In this document: piece after piece, positions 55,333 to 62,950 of the stretch
Layout: each line of letters starts with the position of its first letter
Numbering within the stretch: the first letter of the stretch is position 1
Source of the DNA: a bacterium
Lineage (GTDB): Bacteria; Zixibacteria; MSB-5A5; WJJR01
Direction of reading: 5' to 3'
Assembly (NCBI GenBank): GCA_021813505.1
Contig: JAKAKI010000001.1
Location: 1 to 64,000 of the forward strand
DNA: 64,000 nucleotides
The notes under the pieces: generated by a model
Told to the model about the DNA's origin: nothing
What the model saw: only the letters and a program-made list of their open reading frames with translations
Databases searched by the model: none
Position numbers and translations under genes: made by a program

Positions 55333-56733
55333 ATGAAGAAATCCATAATCTCAGTGGCAGGGGTGTTGATCCTCGCAGTCGCGGTCTACCTGTTATTCCT
55401 GCGAAGTGCCCCTCACAAGTATGACTTCCGTTTCGATCAAGCGTCGAAGGGCGACATCTCGCAGACGGTCACGGCCACCGGCACGATCAATGCCGTGGTG
55501 TCAGTCGACGTCGGCACTCAGGTGTCGGGCATCATTTCGAAACTCTACGCCGACTTCAATTCGATCGTGAAAGAAGGGCAGATCATCGCGCAGATCGATT
55601 CCACGTTCTTGGTGCAGGCGGTCCACGACGCTGAGGCCAATCTCGCCCGGTCGCAGGCGCAATTGGGGGACACCAAGAGAACGTTGGATCGCGAGAAGAT
55701 TCTGGTCAGCAAGGGGCTGGATCCGCAGGTGAATCTCGATGCCGCGCTGACCGCGTTCGAATCCAACAGTGCAGCACTCAAGCAGGCCGAAGCGAACCTC
55801 GAGCGCGCCAGGATCAACCTGGCCTACTCGACAATCTACGCGCCGATCAGCGGTGTCGTCATCGACCGCAAGGTCAACGTGGGGCAGACGGTGGCCGCGA
55901 GCTTTTCTTCGCCCACGCTGTACACGATCGTCAACGATCTCACCAAAATGCAGGTCCAGGCCACGGTCGGCGAGGTTGACATCGGCAGCATCAGCGCCGG
56001 CCAAATGGCGACATTCACTGTGGACGCGTATCCCGACGAATCATTCAATGGCACTGTTTCGCAGATTCGACTGGCCCCGGTGACGGTTCAGAACGTGGTC
56101 AATTACACGGTCGTCATTGACGTCAACAACGACCAGTTGAAGCTGATGCCCGGAATGACCGCCAATGTCAAGGTGCTTGTCGCCAGCGCCCAGGATGTGC
56201 TGCGTGTTCCCAATATGGCGTTGCGTTTTCAGCCTCCGGGTGACCTCATCGACTCCGCAGGCGGCGAAGCGCCGCGCTTCGCCCACGGCGGTGGTGATTC
56301 GACGCGGCCGTCCCATGGCGGCGATTCCGCCGCCGGACGATGGGGCGGTGAACACAGGCGCCGATTCGCGGCGGATTCCGCTGCTGCCAAACCCGGGCCG
56401 GCGGAGATCGTCGTGCAGCCGGCGGTGGCATCCGAAGGGACCAAGTTCGGAATCACGCAGAGCTTTCCGGAATTCGTCAAGAGCACCAATGCGCCGCTTC
56501 ATCAGGCCGCACGGGCGCGCGTCTGGGTATTGAACGCCCAAGGGAAGCTGCGGGCGGTGCCGGTGATGACGGGAATCACCGATGGCCGGTACACAGAAGT
56601 GACCAGCATGGCGCTCAAAGCCGGGGACCAACTGGTGCTGGGAATCATCAACTCATCGGGCAATGCGGTTCAGACACGCAGCCCGCTCACCGGCGGGCCG
56701 GGGCGCATGGGCGGATTCCCCGGAGGGCATTGA
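55333..56733 (+). CDS. macA: MacA-like membrane fusion protein
   Basis: A 466-residue periplasmic adaptor: N-terminal anchor (VAGVLILAVAVYLLFL), barrel-sandwich and coiled-coil hairpin (AQLGDTKRTLDREKILVSKG, EANLERARINLAYSTIYAPI), then beta-barrel (ATVGEVDIGSISAGQMATFT). It closely follows the HlyD/MacA pattern. An unusual Gly/Asp/His/Ser/Pro-rich insert lies at about 305-370 (GGDSTRPSHGGDSAAGRWGG), and the C-terminus is Gly-rich. Overlapped by the ATPase gene (TGATG). It would link MacB to an outer-membrane TolC-type channel not present here. Confidence 0.9.
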   Translation: MKKSIISVAGVLILAVAVYLLFLRSAPHKYDFRFDQASKGDISQTVTATGTINAVVSVDVGTQVSGIISKLYADFNSIVKEGQIIAQIDSTFLVQAVHDAEANLARSQAQLGDTKRTLDREKILVSKGLDPQVNLDAALTAFESNSAALKQAEANLERARINLAYSTIYAPISGVVIDRKVNVGQTVAASFSSPTLYTIVNDLTKMQVQATVGEVDIGSISAGQMATFTVDAYPDESFNGTVSQIRLAPVTVQNVVNYTVVIDVNNDQLKLMPGMTANVKVLVASAQDVLRVPNMALRFQPPGDLIDSAGGEAPRFAHGGGDSTRPSHGGDSAAGRWGGEHRRRFAADSAAAKPGPAEIVVQPAVASEGTKFGITQSFPEFVKSTNAPLHQAARARVWVLNAQGKLRAVPVMTGITDGRYTEVTSMALKAGDQLVLGIINSSGNAVQTRSPLTGGPGRMGGFPGGH

Positions 56734-57521
56734 TGATGGCCGGCGGTACTGCCTCCGGGAACGCGAATGGCCATTTCATCACGATCGAACATCTGGTCAA
56801 GACGTACATTCTCGGAGAAGTTGAAGTCCACGCCCTGCGCGGCGTCACGCTCTCGATTTCCCAGGGGGAATTCGTCGCGATTATGGGCGCATCGGGCTCG
56901 GGGAAATCGACCTTCATGAATATCCTCGGTTGTCTCGACAAACCCACACGCGGCACATACCACCTCGAGGATATCGACGTCGGACAACTGTCCCGCAATG
57001 ATCTGGCACGCATACGGAACCGGAAGATCGGGTTTGTCTTCCAAGGGTTCAACCTGCTCTCCCGCACGACCGCGATTGAAAATGTCGAACTCCCGCTCCT
57101 CTACGGACCTTCCACCAACAAGGAGCGTGTTCAGCGCGCCCGGGAAGCCCTGAATCTGGTGGGCCTCGCGGATCGTGCCCACCATCATCCCTCCCAGTTG
57201 TCCGGTGGCCAGCAACAACGGGTCGCGATCGCACGCGCTCTGGTCAATGCCCCACGCATTGTTCTGGCGGATGAACCGACCGGAAATCTCGACAGCCGGA
57301 CAAGCGTCGAAGTCATGGAAGTGTTCCAGCAATTGAACGAGAACGGCATCACGATCATCCTGGTGACACATGAATCCGATATCGCCGAATTCGCCAAGCG
57401 CCAGATCGTGTTCCGCGACGGCAAGATTCGTTCGGACAAACAGGTCACGGCGCGGCGCTGGGCTGCGGACGTGATCAAGCAGATGCCGCTTCTGGAAGAC
57501 GACGACGAGGATGCCGCATGA
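56733..57521 (+). CDS. MacB-type ABC exporter, ATPase subunit
   Basis: A 262-residue ATPase: Walker A GASGSGKS, Q-loop FVFQGFNLL, signature LSGGQQQRVAIARAL, Walker B IVLADEPTGNLDS, H-loop LVTHE. It matches the LolD/MacB N-terminal type; in E. coli MacB this domain is fused to the permease, here it is separate. It has a short Ala/Asp-rich C-terminal tail. The ATG overlaps the macA stop, and its own stop overlaps the permease start, so all three are translationally coupled. Confidence 0.94.
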   Translation: MMAGGTASGNANGHFITIEHLVKTYILGEVEVHALRGVTLSISQGEFVAIMGASGSGKSTFMNILGCLDKPTRGTYHLEDIDVGQLSRNDLARIRNRKIGFVFQGFNLLSRTTAIENVELPLLYGPSTNKERVQRAREALNLVGLADRAHHHPSQLSGGQQQRVAIARALVNAPRIVLADEPTGNLDSRTSVEVMEVFQQLNENGITIILVTHESDIAEFAKRQIVFRDGKIRSDKQVTARRWAADVIKQMPLLEDDDEDAA

Positions 57522-58735
57522 AAGTCCTTAACACTGTCCTGTCGGCGTTTCGTGCGCTCAAACGCAATAAGATGCGTTCGTTCCTCACCATGCTTGGGAT
57601 CATCATCGGAGTCAGTGCGGTCATCGTCATGCTGGCCATCGGCCAGGGCGCCAAATTCTCGGTCGAGCAGCAAATCAACGCTCTGGGCACAAACGTCTTG
57701 ATCGTCCTGCCCGGCAGCCAGCAGCAGGGCGGAATACGCATGGGCGCCGGATCGATGACCACCCTCAGCGAGGATGATGCGTTCGCGATTCAGAAGGAGT
57801 GCCCGGCGGTGGCCCTGGTCTCTCCCGGGACCCGGGGTGGCGGGCAGGTGATCGCGGGCAGCCAGAACTGGGCGACCGGTGTCGAGGGAACGGGCATCGA
57901 CTATCTGGAAATCAGGAAGTGGAGCGTGGAGTACGGCGAATTTTACACCGAACAGGACATCCGATCCGCCGCCAAAGTCTGTGTGCTCGGCAAGACGGTT
58001 GCGGATAATCTGTTTCCCGATGCCAGCCCGGTCGGCCAGACCATCCGCATCCGTAGCGTGCCATTCAAGGTGGTCGGTGTGCTGAAGGCGAAGGGGCAGA
58101 ACGCCATGGGGCAGGATCAGGATGACCTGATTCTGGCGCCTTATACAACGGTGGCTCGCCGGCTCAGTTGGTGGCCCAACCTCCGCCAGATTCTGGTCTC
58201 GGCCACCAGTTCGTCGGGGATCGCAGCGGCGCAAAACCAAATCACAGAATTGCTGCGCATGCGGCACAAGATCGCCCCCTATGATGCGGATGACTTCACC
58301 ATTCGCAATCAGGCCGATCTCGCCACCGCCGCCACCGCCACCACCGACATCCTCACGTACCTGCTGGCTTCGGTCGCCGGTGTCTCGCTGTTGGTCGGTG
58401 GGATCGGGATCATGAATATCATGCTGGTTTCCGTCACCGAGCGGACACGGGAGATCGGCATCCGCATGTCGGTGGGCGCGCGGTCGCGCGATATTCTAAC
58501 TCAATTCCTGATCGAGGCGCTGGTGCTCAGCCTGCTGGGCGGAACAACAGGCATCATTCTGGGAATTGTCGGATCGCGGGTGATTACCGGCATCGTGAAC
58601 TGGCCGACGATCATTTCGGTGTTCTCGATCCTGCTCGCATTCGGTTTCTCAATCGGCATCGGGATCTTCTTCGGGTTCTATCCGGCACGCAAAGCCGCGC
58701 TGTTGAATCCGATCGACGCGTTGCGGTACGAGTAA
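57518..58735 (+). CDS. macB: MacB-type ABC exporter, permease subunit
   Basis: A 405-residue permease of the FtsX/MacB family: N-terminal helix (MRSFLTMLGIIIGVSAVIVML), large periplasmic MacB-PCD domain (~45-260, with TGVEGTGIDYLEIRKW), then three helices in residues ~280-395 (LLASVAGVSLLVGGIGIMNI, LVLSLLGGTTGIILGIVG, FSILLAFGFSIGIGIFFGFY) and the end motif ARKAALLNPIDALRYE. It forms, with the ATPase and MacA-like genes, an efflux or lipoprotein/peptide exporter; substrate unknown. Confidence 0.94.
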   Translation: MKVLNTVLSAFRALKRNKMRSFLTMLGIIIGVSAVIVMLAIGQGAKFSVEQQINALGTNVLIVLPGSQQQGGIRMGAGSMTTLSEDDAFAIQKECPAVALVSPGTRGGGQVIAGSQNWATGVEGTGIDYLEIRKWSVEYGEFYTEQDIRSAAKVCVLGKTVADNLFPDASPVGQTIRIRSVPFKVVGVLKAKGQNAMGQDQDDLILAPYTTVARRLSWWPNLRQILVSATSSSGIAAAQNQITELLRMRHKIAPYDADDFTIRNQADLATAATATTDILTYLLASVAGVSLLVGGIGIMNIMLVSVTERTREIGIRMSVGARSRDILTQFLIEALVLSLLGGTTGIILGIVGSRVITGIVNWPTIISVFSILLAFGFSIGIGIFFGFYPARKAALLNPIDALRYE

Positions 58736-58756
58736 GTCAGGGCGTCGCATCGTGAT

Positions 58757-58884
58757 GTGCCACGGACAAACCTTCACCGGCTATTAGGTGAAGGTTTGTC
58801 CGTGTCCACTTCCACGCTCACGAGAAAGACACGAACAAGGAGGACCGAGCAATAGAGCCGCTCGGTCCTCCTTGTCCGTGGCAC
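58757..58884. repeat. GTGCCACGGACAA family element
   Basis: Bounded by GTGCCACGGACAA and its complement CTTGTCCGTGGCAC, with nested hairpins. Same family as 47199-47330. It lies directly after macB and ends where the MacB relic begins. Confidence 0.7.
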
Positions 58885-58885
58885 C

Positions 58886-58930
58886 GATTCCGCGCTGTTG
58901 AATCCGATCATAGCGCTGCAGTACGAGTAA
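58886..58930 (+). pseudogene. Relic of a second MacB permease gene (3' end)
   Basis: The last codons read SALLNPIIALQYE followed by TAA, against KAALLNPIDALRYE and TAA of the intact permease at 58735. About 40 bp are nearly identical in DNA. This is the end of a lost tandem macB-type gene; the rest appears to have been deleted and the repeat element at 58757-58884 now abuts it. Confidence 0.6.
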
Positions 58931-58940
58931 TTTGAGCGGA

Positions 58941-59010
58941 GGGAGGGCGAGGCTCCTGCCGAGCCTTTCTCCCGGTCGTGAAATAGGCTCGGCAGGAGCC
59001 TCGCCCTCCC
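58941..59010. repeat. Palindromic element, GAGGGCGAGGCTCCTGCC family
   Basis: Perfect 25-bp inverted arms (58941-58965 and 58986-59010) around a 20-nt loop. Other copies at 60160-60229 and 62071-62144 keep arms and vary loops. Confidence 0.8.
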
Positions 59011-59021
59011 TCAACCGCACT

Positions 59022-60137
59022 CTATGACTTTCCCGAATCGCCGAATCCCATCTTGCCCTTCACATCCTCCTGCAGTTCCCGCAGCTTCTTGAGCTTTGAT
59101 GACTGGCGGTTGCGAATGTCGGGAGGTGCAGGATAGGCGAGACCCTTGTGGCAGTCGTCGAGCGTCTGCCGCCAACGGCCCGAGTAGTAGTCGCAAAGCG
59201 CACAAAAGTAAGCACAGTCGATCAGATTGTAGTAATTCCCCGAACCTTCGGCGAGCAGGCGCCGTTCCAGCTCGGTGTAGAGCCGCCGTGACTCATCCCA
59301 CTGGTACAATCCGAACTTCGCGAGTGCCTCGATCCACAACGGTCCTTTCCCTTGGGGGAATTCAATGGCCAAAGTCTCCGCACAGGCGTACGCCTCGGCG
59401 TACCGGCGCTCATTGACCAGCGCCCAGCCCAGCGAGACACGCGCTGGCGCCCGGCAGAGCACTCCGCCGGTGGCCGCCTTCGCGAGCTGCGCCAAACCCT
59501 TGGTGCGATCGTCGGCGATAATCCCGGTCCAATTGATGAAGTCGGTCTTCGCCGATTTCCAGTAGTTGAAGTTTCCGATTCCGAGCAGCGCATCGGTCAG
59601 GGTCGAATCTTTCTTCAGGGCGTCGGCGAAACGGTTCTTGGATCGCATTCCCTGCTTGAGCGCGGCAAACCATCCACCCCAGCGGGACTCGTAGACCGCC
59701 TGATACCCCAGCGCCGCCCCCAGGACAAATTCGGGTTCGCCACTCTTGGGGTCGGCGTCGCGCCAGCGCTCTGCGAGGATCTTGGTGCGGTTGAGCCAAG
59801 CGAAAAACTCATCGCTCCGCTTTGGCGATTCCCCGTCGAGCAATTGCGCGTGCACGGCCGCCGCGGCGAACAGCGGCCCGACCGGAGAAACCGGGTACTC
59901 GTTCGCCACTCGGGCGAAGAGCGATTCCGCCGCGATGAACTGGTCGTTGAACGTCAGTTCGATTCCCCGCTGGACAATCTGCCTCAGCGAATCGTTACGG
60001 AAGACCGAGGGGTAGAGATTCGGATCGATTGTGCCGCCACGGATGGGGATTGCGAAAAGGAGTAGCGATGCCGCGAAGACGATCAATACGGTCTCAAGTT
60101 TGTAGATCGTGCGCGGAAGCCGATAGATCGTTTTCAT
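59022..60137 (-). CDS. Exported TPR-like protein
   Basis: A 371-residue protein with a signal peptide or N-terminal anchor (LETVLIVFAASLLLFAIPIRG). The remainder is helical with TPR-like pairs (IQFIAAESLFARVANEYP-like, LGWALVNERRYAEAYACAET, QWDESRRLYTELERRLL). No catalytic motif. It may be a periplasmic scaffold. The ribosome binding site is weak. It lies between palindromic elements and is probably a single-gene unit. Confidence 0.65.
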   Translation of the reverse strand: MKTIYRLPRTIYKLETVLIVFAASLLLFAIPIRGGTIDPNLYPSVFRNDSLRQIVQRGIELTFNDQFIAAESLFARVANEYPVSPVGPLFAAAAVHAQLLDGESPKRSDEFFAWLNRTKILAERWRDADPKSGEPEFVLGAALGYQAVYESRWGGWFAALKQGMRSKNRFADALKKDSTLTDALLGIGNFNYWKSAKTDFINWTGIIADDRTKGLAQLAKAATGGVLCRAPARVSLGWALVNERRYAEAYACAETLAIEFPQGKGPLWIEALAKFGLYQWDESRRLYTELERRLLAEGSGNYYNLIDCAYFCALCDYYSGRWRQTLDDCHKGLAYPAPPDIRNRQSSKLKKLRELQEDVKGKMGFGDSGKS

Positions 60138-60159
60138 TTTCGGTACTCGAGCGTTCGAC

Positions 60160-60229
60160 GGGAGGGCGAGGCTCCTGCCGAGCCATGTTTCCGCGCGGGA
60201 TCATGGCTCGGCAGGAGCCTCGCCCTCCC
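60160..60229. repeat. Palindromic element, GAGGGCGAGGCTCCTGCC family
   Basis: 28-bp perfect arms (60160-60187 and 60202-60229). It lies between the TPR-like gene and the IlvC-family gene. Confidence 0.8.
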
Positions 60230-60249
60230 AAGGCGTTCTCCGTATCAGA

Positions 60250-61233
60250 TCATCTATTCTTCTGCGGTAAGTCGAGAAGTCTTCGTGTGTCTCTTTCACC
60301 GCGCGCAAATGCTGGAGGCACATTGGGCGTGAGGCGCGCACGGGACTTCCGCGGACTGTTGTGCTTCACCCAGTCTTTGAAGAACTTGCCGGAGGCGATA
60401 TCCGCATACAGCCGTTCCATCGCCCGGCGCGCTTCGACCCCGATGACCTTTGGACCGGCCACCTTGGCGCCGTACGCCGCTGTGGGTGAGATCAAATCGT
60501 ACATCCCTGCGAGTCCTTCAGATTTAATCAAGTCGACGATCAGATCGATCTGATACACACACTCCAGATAGGCCGCTTGCGGGCTCAGGCCGTGCCGCAC
60601 CAGCGTACCAACGCCTGCCGTGAGTAGTTCGCCCAAACCGCCGCATAAGACGGCTTGTTCGCCGAACAAGTCGCCCACAGCCTCGTCGGCAAATGTGGTC
60701 TGGATCGCACCGGCGGGAAGGCAGCCGATCGCCCGCGCCAGTGCCAGCGCCGTTTGTTGCGCACCGCGGGACGGATTTTGATCGACCGCCCAGAAACAGG
60801 GAACGCCATCGGCGCGTCCGCGAAGTTCCCTCAAGCGCTTGCCGGGGCCAAGCGGCGCGACCAGGATCACGTCAACGAAAACCGGCGGCCGTAACACACC
60901 AAAGTGAACCGAGGACGCATGCGCGAAAACCAGCGTCTGTCCAGCGTACAAACGCGGCGCGATCTCGGCATCGAACAGCACTCCGTGGACATGATCCGGG
61001 GCCAGAACAAAGACGATGTCGGATTTCGCGACCGCCTCGGCGGGAGTGAGGACCGTAAGCCGGTCGGCTCTGGCTTTTCGGCGCGACGCACTTCTTGTGG
61101 GGAGGCCGATGACGGGCACGAATCCTGCATCACGGAGATTGAGCGCCTGGGCACGCCCTTGCGAACCGTAGCCGAGGACTGCGATCTTTCTTCCGGCCAG
61201 CGGCCGCAGTGTGGCGGAACGGATCACACGCAT
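60250..61233 (-). CDS. ilvC: IlvC-family (ketol-acid reductoisomerase-like) protein with altered active site
   Basis: A 327-residue protein with the class I IlvC layout: NADP fold GYGSQGRAQALNLRDAG (21-37), FAHASSVHFG, GDLFGEQAVLCGGLGE (Asp188, Glu192), helical knot with ECVY (Glu224) and ISPTAAYG (Ser249). Residues essential in true enzymes are changed: the catalytic Lys of VAPKGPG is Leu128 (VAPLGPG), and the second helix-knot Glu of ECLHEL is Gln228 (ECVYQI). It stands alone without ilvB, ilvN or ilvD and is 34 bp downstream of a BshB1-like gene on the same strand. Branched-chain amino-acid synthesis is doubtful. Confidence 0.82.
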   Translation of the reverse strand: MRVIRSATLRPLAGRKIAVLGYGSQGRAQALNLRDAGFVPVIGLPTRSASRRKARADRLTVLTPAEAVAKSDIVFVLAPDHVHGVLFDAEIAPRLYAGQTLVFAHASSVHFGVLRPPVFVDVILVAPLGPGKRLRELRGRADGVPCFWAVDQNPSRGAQQTALALARAIGCLPAGAIQTTFADEAVGDLFGEQAVLCGGLGELLTAGVGTLVRHGLSPQAAYLECVYQIDLIVDLIKSEGLAGMYDLISPTAAYGAKVAGPKVIGVEARRAMERLYADIASGKFFKDWVKHNSPRKSRARLTPNVPPAFARGERDTRRLLDLPQKNR

Positions 61234-61267
61234 GGCTCAATTCTCCTGGGCGACGCGAACCGCAGGC

Positions 61268-62020
61268 TCAAGGCATCTGATCGCTCTGCACGAGGCTCAT
61301 CGGGTTTTCAATACGCAACGGTTCAGCGGAGACAAATCCCTGGCCGTACCGGACCCCGATGCGCGACCCGAACGACCGCGCCATCGTCTCCAAAGCCCAC
61401 AGGTAGTCGCGCGACTTTTTCGGATTGAGAAACTGCGACTTGTGCGCCGACAACGCGGCGATCCAACGCTCAAACTGCGGTGTGATGTCGACCACAAACG
61501 ACGGGTTGACGCCCGACGGCGCAAAGTAGTGGTAGAGCGCGCCGATCCGGTGCACTTCGTGCGGACCACCCAGTTTGACCAGCGACGCCAGATTGGCGGC
61601 ATTCATCACGATTCTTCCGGTCGCCAGATGATCCGGATGTGACTGGCGGCGTCCGGTGAATCCATCCCAGTGAGGCGCGAAGATGATGCGCGGTTTGTAA
61701 CGCCGGATCATTCGCGCAATCTGCACGCGATACTGGTAGACGTCGGTCAGTTTGGTGTCGCCCCAGTCGAATCGTTTCAGGATCTGGGCGCCCATGATGC
61801 CGGCGGCATTGTCGGCCTCGCGGCGGCGGATGGCACGGTTGCCGCCGGTGCCCATTTCCCCTTCGGTCAGGTAGATGATGCCGGTCTTGTATCCCAAATC
61901 ATGCAATTTGCAGAGGACACCACCGGTCCCAACCTCGACGTCGTCGGGGTGGGCGCCGATGGAGATTACATCAATGACGGATGACGACGCTTTGCCGGTT
62001 CTCTTTCTGGTTGCGGCCAT
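61268..62020 (-). CDS. bshB1: BshB1-like N-acetylglucosaminyl-malate deacetylase (PIG-L family)
   Basis: A 250-residue zinc deacetylase: metal motif SIGAHPDDVEVGTGG with HPDD and the late HPDH in GRRQSHPDHLATG, plus YLTEGEMGTGG, VVDITPQFERWI and ARSFGSRIGVRYGQGF. The match to the bacillithiol-pathway BshB1 subgroup is good; bacillithiol synthesis cannot be confirmed, as bshA and bshC are outside the window. First gene of a likely two-gene operon with the IlvC-like gene. No strong ribosome binding site. Confidence 0.85.
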   Translation of the reverse strand: MAATRKRTGKASSSVIDVISIGAHPDDVEVGTGGVLCKLHDLGYKTGIIYLTEGEMGTGGNRAIRRREADNAAGIMGAQILKRFDWGDTKLTDVYQYRVQIARMIRRYKPRIIFAPHWDGFTGRRQSHPDHLATGRIVMNAANLASLVKLGGPHEVHRIGALYHYFAPSGVNPSFVVDITPQFERWIAALSAHKSQFLNPKKSRDYLWALETMARSFGSRIGVRYGQGFVSAEPLRIENPMSLVQSDQMP

Positions 62021-62070
62021 GGCGCTATTGTATGCCAGACGGAATCCGGTGCCAAGCAGGAATTGCGGGT

Positions 62071-62144
62071 GAGGGAAGGCGAGGCTCCTGCCGAGCCATG
62101 TCTCCGCGCGGAAACATGGCCCGGCAGGAGCCTCGCCCTCCCTC
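62071..62144. repeat. Palindromic element, GAGGGCGAGGCTCCTGCC family
   Basis: 30-bp arms with two mismatches (62071-62100 and 62115-62144). Next to it, a CGAAGCAATCT-family fragment lies at about 62228-62262. Confidence 0.75.
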
Positions 62145-62227
62145 GTGCAATCCAGAATTTTTCAAAACGGCGATCAACACAATCAGCGGTCAATGACTGG
62201 GGTGATTTCTGTCTCGATGAGGCAAAG

Positions 62228-62262
62228 GGCCGTCGTTGCGAGCGAAGCGAAGCAATCTCAAC
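62228..62262. repeat. CGAAGCAATCT-family repeat fragment
   Basis: CGTTGCGAGCGAAGCGAAGC followed by AATCTC: one half-unit of the family seen at 13474-13662 and 51131-51370. Confidence 0.6.
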
Positions 62263-62342
62263 GCTCGGAAAGCGCGATGCTCGCTGATCGCGGGCGTTTC
62301 AAGAAACGCCATCAGAGACGGCACAGAAACTGTCGAACGGGT

Positions 62343-62828
62343 TTAGTTCATCAGCCGAACCAGCTTGAAATACGACATCTTGGCTGGTTCGTACTCGGGG
62401 GACAGATCCAAGGCGAGTTTGTACTCCGTCATGGCCCGGGAGAAGTCGCGTTTGCGCTCCCATGCCCGGCCCAGATTGTAGTGCGCGAAATGTGGCTTGT
62501 CGTAGCGGTGTGCCTTGGCGGCCCGGGCGAGATAGGGAATCGCCTGATCGACATCGCCGAGTTCCAGCAGGTAGGCGCCGATATCGTTGTAAGCGTTGCC
62601 GAAATCCGGATCCAGCGAGATCGCCACCTTGCAGTACTCCACCGCCTGGGTGAAGTCGCCGGTGAACGAGTGCACCCACGCGAGGTAGGTGTACGCCTCG
62701 GCCGTGGGGTACATCTTGATCGATTTGCGGTAGTAATGGGCAGCGTCCCGATAGAACCCGGAATTCTGGAAATCGTGACCCATCACCAGAAACTTCTCCG
62801 CATTCTGCAATCGTTTTCGCCGTGTCAT
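62343..62828 (-). CDS. Small TPR-repeat protein
   Basis: A 161-residue cytosolic protein built of about four tetratricopeptide repeats: RDAAHYYRKSIKMYPTAEAY, AVEYCKVAISLDPDFGNAYN, QAIPYLARAAKAHRYDKPHF, RAMTEYKLALDLSPEYEPAK. It should be a protein-interaction scaffold. No partner is evident; the HflX gene is 120 bp upstream on the same strand. Confidence 0.78.
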   Translation of the reverse strand: MTRRKRLQNAEKFLVMGHDFQNSGFYRDAAHYYRKSIKMYPTAEAYTYLAWVHSFTGDFTQAVEYCKVAISLDPDFGNAYNDIGAYLLELGDVDQAIPYLARAAKAHRYDKPHFAHYNLGRAWERKRDFSRAMTEYKLALDLSPEYEPAKMSYFKLVRLMN

Positions 62829-62950
62829 CGTTGCACCGCCCGTGCAACACCATTATACCAATTCTGACGGGTTTTTGCAAGGGAGAACTGGGGAATCCTT
62901 GAATTGGTGCTCAGCTGCAGGCCGTGGTCACTTGTCTGCATGATGCCCGT

